DNA from: Clostridiaceae bacterium
GTDB taxonomy: Bacteria; Bacillota_A; Clostridia; Acetivibrionales; Acetivibrionaceae
Direction of reading: 5' to 3'
Assembly: GCA_012513545.1 (NCBI GenBank)
Contig: JAAZCB010001165.1
Span: 1-5,004 of the forward strand
DNA length: 5,004 bases
This document shows positions 1 through 5,004 of this stretch, piece after piece. A model generated the notes under the pieces. It had not been told where the DNA came from, did no database searches, and worked only from the letters and a program-made list of their open reading frames with translations. Each line of letters starts with the position of its first letter. Position 1 is the stretch's first letter. Both the position numbers and the translations under genes were made by a program.

Positions 1-1
1 C

Positions 2-283
2 TCAGGGTACGTGGATATTGACTGGTTCCGCCTGAACGATGAACCTGGTAATGACGTAAAACCTTCTCCTACCCCATTGCAAACGAAGGGTGACTTAAAT
101 GGTGATGGAAAAGTAAATTCAACAGATTACTCTTTATTAAGAAGGCATATACTTGGCATAAATCAGCTTGAAGGAATTGCTCTTTCAAACGCTGATGTTA
201 ACGGGGATGGAAATGCAAACTCGACAGACTATGCCTTGATGAGAAGATATATATTAGGCATTATAACGTCTTTTCCTGAATAG
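2..283 (+). CDS. C-terminal end of a cellulosomal enzyme: CBM6-like tail, linker and type I dockerin (5' truncated)
   Basis: The frame is open to the window edge, so the GTG at 11 is an internal Val codon and not a start. The first residues, [13 protein letters not shown], look like the last beta strand of a CBM6-type carbohydrate-binding module. A short Pro/Thr linker (about bases 38-85) leads to a dockerin with two calcium-binding repeats, starting near bases 89 and 191. Each reads D-x-N-x-D-G-x-x-x-S-T-D followed by a helix ending in RRHILG or RRYILG. From family knowledge, such dockerins bind type I cohesins of a scaffoldin and place a secreted enzyme on the cellulosome. Ser-Thr at positions 10-11 of both repeats is the C. 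thermocellum-type specificity pattern. The catalytic domain lies upstream of the window, so the enzyme activity cannot be told; a hemicellulase is likely if the CBM6 reading is right. The stop is TAG at 281-283, and a terminator follows about 50 bases later. The dockerin is certain; the CBM assignment is tentative. Confidence 0.93.
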   Translation, partial: SGYVDIDWFRLNDEPGNDVKPSPTPLQTKGDLNGDGKVNSTDYSLLRRHILGINQLEGIALSNADVNGDGNANSTDYALMRRYILGIITSFPE

Positions 284-332
284 AATACGGAGTATTGGAA
301 ATAGTTTTATATAATTTTATTGAAGATATTAA

Positions 333-388
333 AGGGCTGATATTTAAAGAGATATGGGAAAATACTCTTAAAATATCAGCCTTATTAT
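333..388 (+). terminator. Rho-independent terminator of the dockerin gene
   Basis: Bases 335-351 and 365-381 are complementary over 17 positions with one mismatch (A346 against A370). The loop is 13 nt, and two further outer pairs form at 334/382 and 333/383. The 3' arm is followed by TTATTATAG, a modest U-rich tail. The hairpin sits about 50 bases after the dockerin stop codon and before the next promoter, as expected for the end of that transcript. The stem is so symmetric that it could work in both directions, but no gene on the minus strand would use it. Confidence 0.8.
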
Positions 389-390
389 AG

Positions 391-723
391 CCTTGTCGTT
401 AGAATATGAAAGTGCCAATAAGCTTTTTGACCAGAATTCCATAGCAAAACCCGAATTGATAAGTATAAATTATTATTGGATATTTCTCTTATACCAATTT
501 ACAATATTTTTAGATATATGTGTCAATACTTGGTTGATAACATACAATAATAGTGGTAAAATATACATGTGATATTTGCGTCATGATGTATGTTTTAATC
601 TGAGCATGTAATAGAGGGTAACTCACTGGTGTTAATAATATCCAGCGCATGTCATTTTAATTCATTATTTTCTATAGGTTTAATATCTGTTATAAATCAT
701 AAATTATATAGTTGGTGAAAAGA
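391..723. other. Long intergenic region between the cellulosomal gene and the RDD gene
   Basis: This AT-rich stretch holds no recognisable gene. It contains a convincing sigma-A promoter at 534-562 and then a leader of about 155 bases before the RDD gene. Within the leader, bases 604-652 can fold weakly: GCATGT at 604-609 with GCATGT at 647-652 (two G-U pairs), and CTGG 626-629 with CCAG 642-645. I could not match this to any known riboswitch class. A stop-free frame runs from 372 to 572, has no ribosome-binding site, and reads like no family I recognise. Confidence 0.5.
534..562 (+). promoter_or_regulatory. Sigma-A promoter for the RDD gene
   Basis: TTGATA at 534-539 matches the -35 consensus at five of six bases. 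TAAAAT at 557-562 matches the -10 consensus at five of six, with an ideal 17-bp spacer. TGG directly before the -10 box gives an extended -10 motif. Transcription would start near base 569 and give a leader of about 155 nt before the ATG at 724. It is the best promoter match in the gap and lies after the upstream terminator. Confidence 0.65.
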
Positions 724-1929
724 ATGGATTTAAAAATAAGCTTTATAACTGTCAATTATCCAAATTCAATAGTTGCCTTAAGATGGGTTGCTTCAGTTAT
801 TGATCTAATTTTTCTAGGGTCTTTATCTGGTATTTTCATGGTACTCAACCCGGATAGTAATGTTCATATTTCTTTAATTTTATTAATCGTAGCACTATAT
901 TATATAGTGTTGGAAGGTCTTACCGGATATACCTTGGGCAAAGTTATAACCAGAATTAAAGTTGTAAACAACGAAGGCTATGCTCCAGGTTTGATTAAGT
1001 CACTTATACGTTCAGCACTCAGATTAATTGAAGTAAATCCTTTCTTTTTTGGAGGCATAATTGCGGGAATAGTATGCTTATCAACTGCAAGGAGGCAGAG
1101 AATAGGTGATCTTGCTGCCGGAACCTTTGTTATTACTGTCAGGGATCTGAAGGATTTCTTTGAAAAGAAAGAGAAGCATATACTGGATAACGAAAGTTCT
1201 TTTATAGATTCAGCGAATAATTCATTATCCTTCAATGCAGATAGTAATACATTTTTCAAAATTGATTCGGTTAATGTCTCTGGTATTGGAAAGTTAAAGA
1301 ATGAAATTAATAAAAGTAAGAAAACCACCATTATTATATCAGGCGTATTTTCTTTGCTAGTGGTTTTATCTATTTTCATTTCAGTAATTAATTCCAATAA
1401 CTATAATTTTAGTGACACCGGCAGGGAGAAATTCAAGGGAAAGAAAATAGCAGGGAAAAACAAAGCGATTGAAGTGGTTGTACCTTACTCATGGTTTAAA
1501 GAATCAGACGATGAATATGAATTATTTGCAGGAGATAGCAATGACAATTATGTAGCAGTAGTAAGGATAGACAAGGAAGAATATGCAGATGATTATTCTC
1601 TTCTTGAGTATTGTGAGGCTAAGAACTATGATCTTGGCAATAACATGAAGAATGGCGAGGGAACAGAATTTGAAAACATTATTATATCCGGGCATCCGGC
1701 AATACAATTTGAGTACTCCGGAGAAGAAGACAGTTATAAGATAGGTTATATGTTTACGGTTGTGGAAGTACCTGATGCTTTTTATCAGATTTCAGGCTGG
1801 ACAACGCAAAACAGATTTGCATCATCCAGGGAAACTTTCCACAATATAGCTAACAGCTTTAGAGTAAGAGCCGGAAGCAAAGAGGAGTTTAATCAGAAAT
1901 ATCCCAACCAGAAGGGAAATTACAGATAG
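724..1929 (+). CDS. RDD-family membrane protein with extracytoplasmic PsbP-like domain
   Basis: The protein has 401 residues from ATG 724. This start is chosen because GGTGA at 714-718 gives a weak ribosome-binding site 5 nt upstream; in-frame TTG 712 and GTG 715 would add four residues but lack one. Residues 15-140 form an RDD domain with its three signature residues: R20 and D27 in the first membrane helix (ALRWVASVIDLIFLG) and D129 in RQRIGDLAAGTFV. A second helix lies near 48-67, followed by the family motif GYTLGKVITRIKVV, with hydrophobic residues near 106-121. A charged linker leads to a further membrane helix at about 202-222. The C-terminal part (about 245-381) resembles PsbP/DcrB-like domains of clostridial surface proteins and should face outside. 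RDD proteins are poorly understood; some are linked to ion transport or stress. No substrate can be assigned here. A TPR-protease lipoprotein gene follows after 121 bases. The RDD call is firm; the PsbP-like call is moderate. Confidence 0.88.
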   Translation: MDLKISFITVNYPNSIVALRWVASVIDLIFLGSLSGIFMVLNPDSNVHISLILLIVALYYIVLEGLTGYTLGKVITRIKVVNNEGYAPGLIKSLIRSALRLIEVNPFFFGGIIAGIVCLSTARRQRIGDLAAGTFVITVRDLKDFFEKKEKHILDNESSFIDSANNSLSFNADSNTFFKIDSVNVSGIGKLKNEINKSKKTTIIISGVFSLLVVLSIFISVINSNNYNFSDTGREKFKGKKIAGKNKAIEVVVPYSWFKESDDEYELFAGDSNDNYVAVVRIDKEEYADDYSLLEYCEAKNYDLGNNMKNGEGTEFENIIISGHPAIQFEYSGEEDSYKIGYMFTVVEVPDAFYQISGWTTQNRFASSRETFHNIANSFRVRAGSKEEFNQKYPNQKGNYR

Positions 1930-1934
1930 AGAGG

Positions 1935-1963
1935 TTTCCAGACATATAAATATATGTTATAAA
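1935..1963 (+). promoter_or_regulatory. Possible promoter for the TPR-S41 protease gene
   Basis: TTTCCA at 1935-1940 is a weak -35 box (four of six). It lies 17 bp before TATAAA at 1958-1963 (five of six), which is preceded by TGT, an extended -10 motif. Transcription would start near 1970, about 80 bases before the ATG. The surrounding DNA is very AT-rich, so a chance match is possible. Co-transcription from the RDD promoter is the alternative, since no terminator is visible between the two genes. Confidence 0.35.
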
Positions 1964-2037
1964 GTGTATAAATAATTTATGGTTTATATAGTTATATAAA
2001 ATGGTGCAGTTTATTTTGGTGTTAGAATATATTTATT

Positions 2038-2043
2038 AAGAGG
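2038..2043 (+). promoter_or_regulatory. Ribosome-binding site of the TPR-S41 gene
   Basis: AAGAGG lies 7 nt before ATG 2051. This fixes the start so that a lipoprotein-type signal peptide sits at the N-terminus. Confidence 0.7.
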
Positions 2044-2050
2044 TTAATTT

Positions 2051-4297
2051 ATGAAGAAGGCTGTTCTGATCTTTTTAGTAATATTAATTCCTGTATTTTT
2101 GTGTCAATGTTCAAAAGCAGGGGACTACTACATAAACAAAGCTGATGAATTTTTAGCGAATAATGATCTTGAAAGTGCATTGGAGCAATATGAGAAAGCT
2201 ATTTTAGAGAATCCCGGGAATATAAAAGCCTATATAGGAAAATCAAGAGTTCTTGATATCAAGGACATGGATAAGGAAGCTTTGGAGGTTTGCGAAAAGG
2301 CGTTTGAACTTGATAGCGAAGAGCCGGAATTATATGATTTGAAAGGAAGTCTTCTGGTTGATCTGGGTGAGGCGGAAAATGCACTAGCTAATATGGATAA
2401 GGCTATATCGCTTAGTCCCTCCAACGGCAGCTACTACAGCAATAAGGCATATGTTTTGAACAAGCTTGGAAGATACGAGGAAGCAATAGAATGCTGTAAC
2501 AAAGCAATAGAGCTGGATCCCGATATGGATATGGCATACAATAACAAGGCCTTTTCACAGGATTGTCTCGGCAAGCAGAAAGAGGCACTTGATCTTTATG
2601 ACAAATCAGTAGAAATAAATCCATATAACTATACGGCATACTATAATAAAGCTGTAATTTATTTTGATCTGAAAAAATACAAAAATTCTCTGGATAGCAT
2701 TAATAAAGCTTTGTCAACAAATATAAACAAGGAGCTGCTTCTAAAACTATACATTAAAAAGTCCGAGGTGCTCAATAAACTTGAAGAATACGAGGAAGCA
2801 GGCAAGTACGCGGATAAGGCATTATCTCTGGACACAAAGTCTTCACAAGCATATATGATGAAAGGGATTAGCTCCCGGTACCTTGAAAAATATGAAGATG
2901 CGATTAAATATTTTGATAAAAGCATTGAAATTGATAATAATAACACCGATGCCTATGTCAACAAGGCAAAGTTATTCTGCGATGAGGAGAAATATGACCA
3001 GGCTGTAGAGCTTTGTGAGAAAGCACTTGAAATAAATAAATCCAGTCCCTTTGCATACACGACTCTTGGTGTAATTGAGGTATTTAGAAATAACTACAGG
3101 GGATCCTTAAAGTATTTTGACCTTGCAATTGAAAACGATCCCAGATTCATGGATGCTTATGATAGTAAGGCTTATGTGCTGTTTTATTGTCAGAAAAATT
3201 ACTCAAAATGTCTGGATTTTGTAATGAAGGCAAATGAGTTATTCTCTGATACCATAAGTTATCTTTGGTATATTGCTGACTGTTACTCATATCAGGGAAA
3301 GAGCGACAGTGCCATAGAATATTATAACAAGCTGCTTGAATTGGACCCCTACAATGAGGAGGCTTTGTTTGCAATTGCGACAGAATATTATTACAATCAG
3401 GACTATGAAAATGCAGAAATATTTAATAAGAAGGTTTTAGAATTAAACGAAGGCAAACAGGACGCTTTAAGCTTGAAATCTTTACTTGAAAAAGCCAAGC
3501 TTCCGGAAGCTGAAAGGGTGATAAATTTCGTCAGGGATAATTACCTTTATTATGATAAAATAAATGACTTTGATAAGTTGTCAAAAAAATTAACCGAAAT
3601 TAAGGATAACGTAACAAATGCTGATATCGAGAGATTTATAGAATCAATAAGATACAGGAATGATATTTTTACATTTTTTATTCAGGGAAAAGATTATGAT
3701 GAGGTTATTAACCTTGACTTAAATAATAATATTTATTCCGAGCAAATTAATGACAAGGTGTTCTTTCTGAAATTCAATTCTTTTACCTATTCCACAGGTT
3801 ACAAATTCAGGGAAATAATAGACAGTATCAAGAATCCTGAAGAGACTGTACTTATAATCGATTTGAGAGACAATTCAGGTGGACTTCTGGCGCCTTCAAA
3901 TGAAATACTGGATTGCCTTTTGCCACAATGCACAACAAGTTATTTGGTATATAGAGACGGTTATATGGAGAGTTATGATTCGGACGAAGCTCAGATCAGA
4001 TTCAAGCATATATACATCATGGTAAACGAATATTCTGCATCTAGCTCTGAAGTTCTGTCCCTTGGCTTGAAAAAGTATCTGAAAAATGTAACTATTGTTG
4101 GAAAACCTACTCTAGGAAAGGGTGTTGGCCAGATAGCTTTTGAAAATAAAAAGAAGAAATATATGATTTATTTGGTCAGCTTTTACTGGAATGTTAGAGA
4201 GGAAAACATTTCAGGCGGCAAAATAAATCCTGATGTATATGTTGGCGGTAACTCCGACCAGAGTTATTTGAATGCAGTAATGAACAGGGTAAAATAA
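2051..4297 (+). CDS. Probable lipoprotein: 13 TPR units fused to an S41 (CtpA/Tsp-like) serine protease domain
   Basis: The protein has 748 residues. Residues 1-20 are a signal peptide (MKK, a hydrophobic core, then FLCQC); C20 or C18 is the likely lipid-anchored cysteine, though the Gln or Leu just before it is unusual for a lipobox. Residues 24-469 form 13 tandem TPR units, mostly exactly 34 residues, with units of 37 and 35 at positions 7 and 11. After a helical linker, an S41 protease core spans about 570-740. It has the DLRxNxGG motif (D604-G611), SASSSE with predicted nucleophile S664, PTLGKG with predicted general base K690, and a closing GGKINPDVYV. The 26-residue Ser-Lys spacing is close to the 25 of E. 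coli Tsp. I see no PDZ domain, which CtpA/Tsp proteins normally use to bind substrate tails; the TPR array may do that job. The protein should act outside the cytoplasmic membrane, possibly with the upstream RDD-PsbP protein (inference). It is not close to CtpA itself. Confidence 0.9.
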   Translation: MKKAVLIFLVILIPVFLCQCSKAGDYYINKADEFLANNDLESALEQYEKAILENPGNIKAYIGKSRVLDIKDMDKEALEVCEKAFELDSEEPELYDLKGSLLVDLGEAENALANMDKAISLSPSNGSYYSNKAYVLNKLGRYEEAIECCNKAIELDPDMDMAYNNKAFSQDCLGKQKEALDLYDKSVEINPYNYTAYYNKAVIYFDLKKYKNSLDSINKALSTNINKELLLKLYIKKSEVLNKLEEYEEAGKYADKALSLDTKSSQAYMMKGISSRYLEKYEDAIKYFDKSIEIDNNNTDAYVNKAKLFCDEEKYDQAVELCEKALEINKSSPFAYTTLGVIEVFRNNYRGSLKYFDLAIENDPRFMDAYDSKAYVLFYCQKNYSKCLDFVMKANELFSDTISYLWYIADCYSYQGKSDSAIEYYNKLLELDPYNEEALFAIATEYYYNQDYENAEIFNKKVLELNEGKQDALSLKSLLEKAKLPEAERVINFVRDNYLYYDKINDFDKLSKKLTEIKDNVTNADIERFIESIRYRNDIFTFFIQGKDYDEVINLDLNNNIYSEQINDKVFFLKFNSFTYSTGYKFREIIDSIKNPEETVLIIDLRDNSGGLLAPSNEILDCLLPQCTTSYLVYRDGYMESYDSDEAQIRFKHIYIMVNEYSASSSEVLSLGLKKYLKNVTIVGKPTLGKGVGQIAFENKKKKYMIYLVSFYWNVREENISGGKINPDVYVGGNSDQSYLNAVMNRVK

Positions 4298-4311
4298 AAT
4301 TTCTTTTATGC

Positions 4312-4341
4312 TTGCATTTTCTTTATTAATCGTGCTATAAT
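4312..4341 (+). promoter_or_regulatory. Strong extended -10 promoter of the trp operon
   Basis: TTGCAT at 4312-4317 (four of six) and a perfect TATAAT at 4336-4341 are separated by 18 bp. TGC directly before the -10 box makes it an extended -10 promoter. Transcription is expected near A4348, so the RNA would begin at or just before the NAG-triplet array. It is the best promoter match in the window and starts 14 bases after the stop codon of the protease gene. Confidence 0.8.
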
Positions 4342-4347
4342 TGCTTT

Positions 4348-4398
4348 AAGATCAGATGAGATTAGTTGGAAATAAGAGATGAGAAGAGAAGAGACGAG
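4348..4398 (+). promoter_or_regulatory. Array of nine NAG triplets: putative TRAP-binding site in the trp leader RNA
   Basis: Triplets start at 4348 (AAG), 4353 (CAG), 4358 (GAG), 4363 (TAG), then 4376, 4381, 4386, 4391 and 4396 (all GAG). Within each block the spacing is exactly 5 nt, a triplet plus a 2-nt spacer; 10 nt (4366-4375) separate the blocks. TRAP of Bacillus is a ring that binds tandem GAG or UAG triplets separated by 2-3 nt when loaded with tryptophan; known B. subtilis targets carry 9 to 11 triplets. The position between the trp promoter and a terminator, ahead of trpE, fits this role. The first triplet overlaps the predicted transcription start and may not count. The protein itself is not encoded here, so a different RNA-binding regulator, or none, remains possible. 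Confidence 0.68.
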
Positions 4399-4441
4399 GC
4401 TGGATAATTTTAAATACTTATGTCTATATGCCGGGTGTCTT
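4389..4441 (+). promoter_or_regulatory. Candidate antiterminator pairing in the trp leader
   Basis: Bases 4389-4400, covering the last two GAG triplets, can pair with 4430-4441, the 5' arm and loop of the downstream terminator. The pairs are 4398-4400 with 4430-4432, 4394-4395 with 4435-4436, and 4389-4392 with 4438-4441, interrupted by a 2x2 mismatch and one G-G mismatch. This excludes the terminator stem. A protein bound to the triplets would block it and so favour termination. The pairing is imperfect (nine pairs), so confidence is limited. Confidence 0.4.
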
Positions 4442-4456
4442 GTACCTGGCTTTTTT
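4430..4456 (+). terminator. Intrinsic terminator (attenuator) in the trp leader
   Basis: GCCGGGT at 4430-4436 pairs with ACCTGGC at 4444-4450 (seven pairs, one G-U) around a 7-nt loop, followed directly by six T residues. It lies about 100 bases after the predicted start of transcription and 54 bases before trpE, so it stops the leader RNA before the structural genes. This is the classic place for transcription attenuation. It would also stop any read-through from the protease gene. Confidence 0.85.
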
Positions 4457-4477
4457 AGTTTAAGTGTAATCTCGTGT

Positions 4478-4497
4478 CTTCCTTTACAAGAAGGAGG
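4478..4497 (+). promoter_or_regulatory. Hairpin sequestering the trpE ribosome-binding site
   Basis: CTTCCTTT at 4478-4485 pairs with GAAGGAGG at 4490-4497 (eight pairs, two of them G-U) around the 4-nt loop ACAA. The 3' arm is the full Shine-Dalgarno sequence AAGGAGG (4491-4497), which lies a rather long 12 nt before the trpE ATG at 4510. When formed, the hairpin should block ribosome entry. Confidence 0.6.
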
Positions 4498-4509
4498 CGT
4501 CAAAATAAT

Positions 4510-5004
4510 ATGTTTTATCCAACCATTGATGTTGTGAGGAATCTGGCGGAAAGCCACAACATTATCCCGATTTCCATGGAAGTATATGCGGATATGGAAA
4601 CGCCTATAAGTCTTTTTAAAAGATTTGAAACAAGCTCGTACTGCTTTTTGCTGGAAAGCGTTGAAGGTGGCGAAAAATGGGCCAGGTATTCAATTATCGG
4701 CAGAAATCCTTTCATGGTAGTTAAAAGCTATAAAAACAAAATAATTATTGAAGAAAAGAATGGTTTCATAAGAGAAGAGGAAGGAAACCCTGTTGAGATC
4801 ATAAGAAATCTAATGGATAAATTCAAGGGTTCAAACTTAAAGGGTCTTCCCAGATTTAACGGTGGAGCAGTCGGCTTTTTCGGCTATGATTTGATAAGGT
4901 ATTATGAACACCTTCCGGATATGCCTGCTGATGACCTTGAGCTTCCTGAAAGCCATTTTATGTTTACCGATGAGGTGCTGGTTTTTGACCACCTAAAGCA
5001 AAAG
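4510..5004 (+). CDS. trpE: Anthranilate synthase component I, N-terminal third (3' truncated)
   Basis: TrpE converts chorismate to anthranilate, with ammonia supplied by the TrpG glutaminase subunit; this is the first committed step of tryptophan synthesis, in the cytoplasm. The 165 residues visible are the N-terminal anthranilate synthase I domain. LLESVEGGEKWARYSIIG (residues 47-64) includes the LLES motif linked to tryptophan feedback inhibition in enteric TrpE. GGAVGFFGYDLIRYYEHLP (118-136) is the other signature of this domain. The full protein is usually about 490-520 residues; the chorismate-binding catalytic domain lies beyond the window. ATG 4510 is the only suitable start after the strong AAGGAGG at 4491-4497. 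The leader with triplet array, attenuator and Shine-Dalgarno hairpin supports trpE over the homologous pabB. The rest of the trp operon probably follows. Confidence 0.94.
   Translation, partial: MFYPTIDVVRNLAESHNIIPISMEVYADMETPISLFKRFETSSYCFLLESVEGGEKWARYSIIGRNPFMVVKSYKNKIIIEEKNGFIREEEGNPVEIIRNLMDKFKGSNLKGLPRFNGGAVGFFGYDLIRYYEHLPDMPADDLELPESHFMFTDEVLVFDHLKQK

Larger units (their letters stand above)
4388..4481 (+). promoter_or_regulatory. Long-range leader helix that would free the trpE Shine-Dalgarno sequence
   Basis: Bases 4388-4399 (GAG-triplet region) pair with 4470-4481 over 12 positions with a single G-G mismatch (4393/4476) and one terminal G-U. The helix encloses the terminator hairpin. 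It uses up 4478-4481, part of the strand that otherwise covers the Shine-Dalgarno sequence, so the two structures exclude each other. Binding of a regulator to the triplets would break this helix. It mirrors the known B. subtilis logic; its existence here is inferred from complementarity only. Confidence 0.5.

Noticed and set aside
11..283. Complete small dockerin protein starting at GTG 11
   Set aside because: The frame continues upstream to the window edge, the residues around GTG belong to a CBM-like strand, and there is no ribosome-binding site. It is the tail of a larger gene.
978..1397. Reverse-strand open frame of 139 codons inside the RDD gene
   Set aside because: It lies fully within a well-supported gene and its translation looks like no known protein. 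The other reverse-strand frames in the protease gene and trpE are shadows for the same reason.
1930..2050. Terminator between the RDD and protease genes
   Set aside because: Only short AT-only palindromes (such as CATATAAATATATG) are present, with no GC-bearing stem followed by a T-run.
2124..3458. Tandem repeat array at DNA level in the TPR region
   Set aside because: The 34-residue periodicity is clear in protein but the DNA copies have diverged too far to count as a nucleotide repeat or CRISPR-like array.
4348..4509. T-box (tRNA-Trp) riboswitch in the trpE leader
   Set aside because: The conserved AGGGTGG-type T-box sequence is absent before the terminator, and the leader of about 160 nt lacks the usual long stem I.
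4379..4537. Open frame of 52 codons starting with ATG inside the trp leader and overlapping the trpE start
   Set aside because: It has no proper ribosome-binding site and no Trp codon, so it is not a tryptophan leader peptide. It runs through the terminator hairpin and overlaps trpE out of frame. The openness is explained by the GAG-repeat composition.

Overview
The window looks like chromosome of a low-GC, cellulolytic clostridium. The truncated gene at the left edge ends in a type I dockerin with Ser-Thr at positions 10-11 of both calcium-binding repeats. That pattern is typical of the Clostridium (Acetivibrio) thermocellum group, so this species or a close relative is the best guess. All supported genes are on the + strand, and the spacers are AT-rich.

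Layout. (1) Bases 2-283 encode the C-terminus of a cellulosomal enzyme: the tail of a CBM6-like module, a linker and a dockerin, followed by a long hairpin terminator. (2) A gap of about 440 bases holds one good sigma-A promoter and a long leader. (3) Bases 724-1929 encode an RDD-family membrane protein with a C-terminal extracytoplasmic PsbP-like domain. (4) Bases 2051-4297 encode a probable lipoprotein with 13 TPR units fused to an S41 (CtpA/Tsp-like) serine protease core; the Ser-Lys pair is present and no PDZ domain is visible. (5) Bases 4298-4509 form a promoter and leader. (6) From 4510 to the right edge lies the first third of trpE, anthranilate synthase component I.

The most notable element is the trpE leader. 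Right after a strong extended -10 promoter, the predicted RNA starts with nine NAG triplets (six GAG, one UAG, one CAG, one AAG). They lie in two blocks with exact 5-nt spacing, the pattern bound by TRAP, the tryptophan-activated RNA-binding protein of Bacillus. Downstream come an intrinsic terminator and then a hairpin that buries the trpE Shine-Dalgarno sequence. The triplet region can pair with the 5' arm of the terminator, and alternatively with the anti-Shine-Dalgarno strand; both targets carry the same 7-mer, GTGTCTT. This matches the two-level logic of the B. subtilis trp leader (attenuation plus Shine-Dalgarno blocking). No T-box motif and no leader peptide with tandem Trp codons is visible, although those are the usual alternatives. 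The TRAP assignment is inference: no TRAP gene (mtrB) lies in the window.

The two middle genes may both work at the cell envelope. They could be co-transcribed or served by a second weak promoter between them. No terminator is visible after either gene, so the trp attenuator may also stop read-through from upstream.
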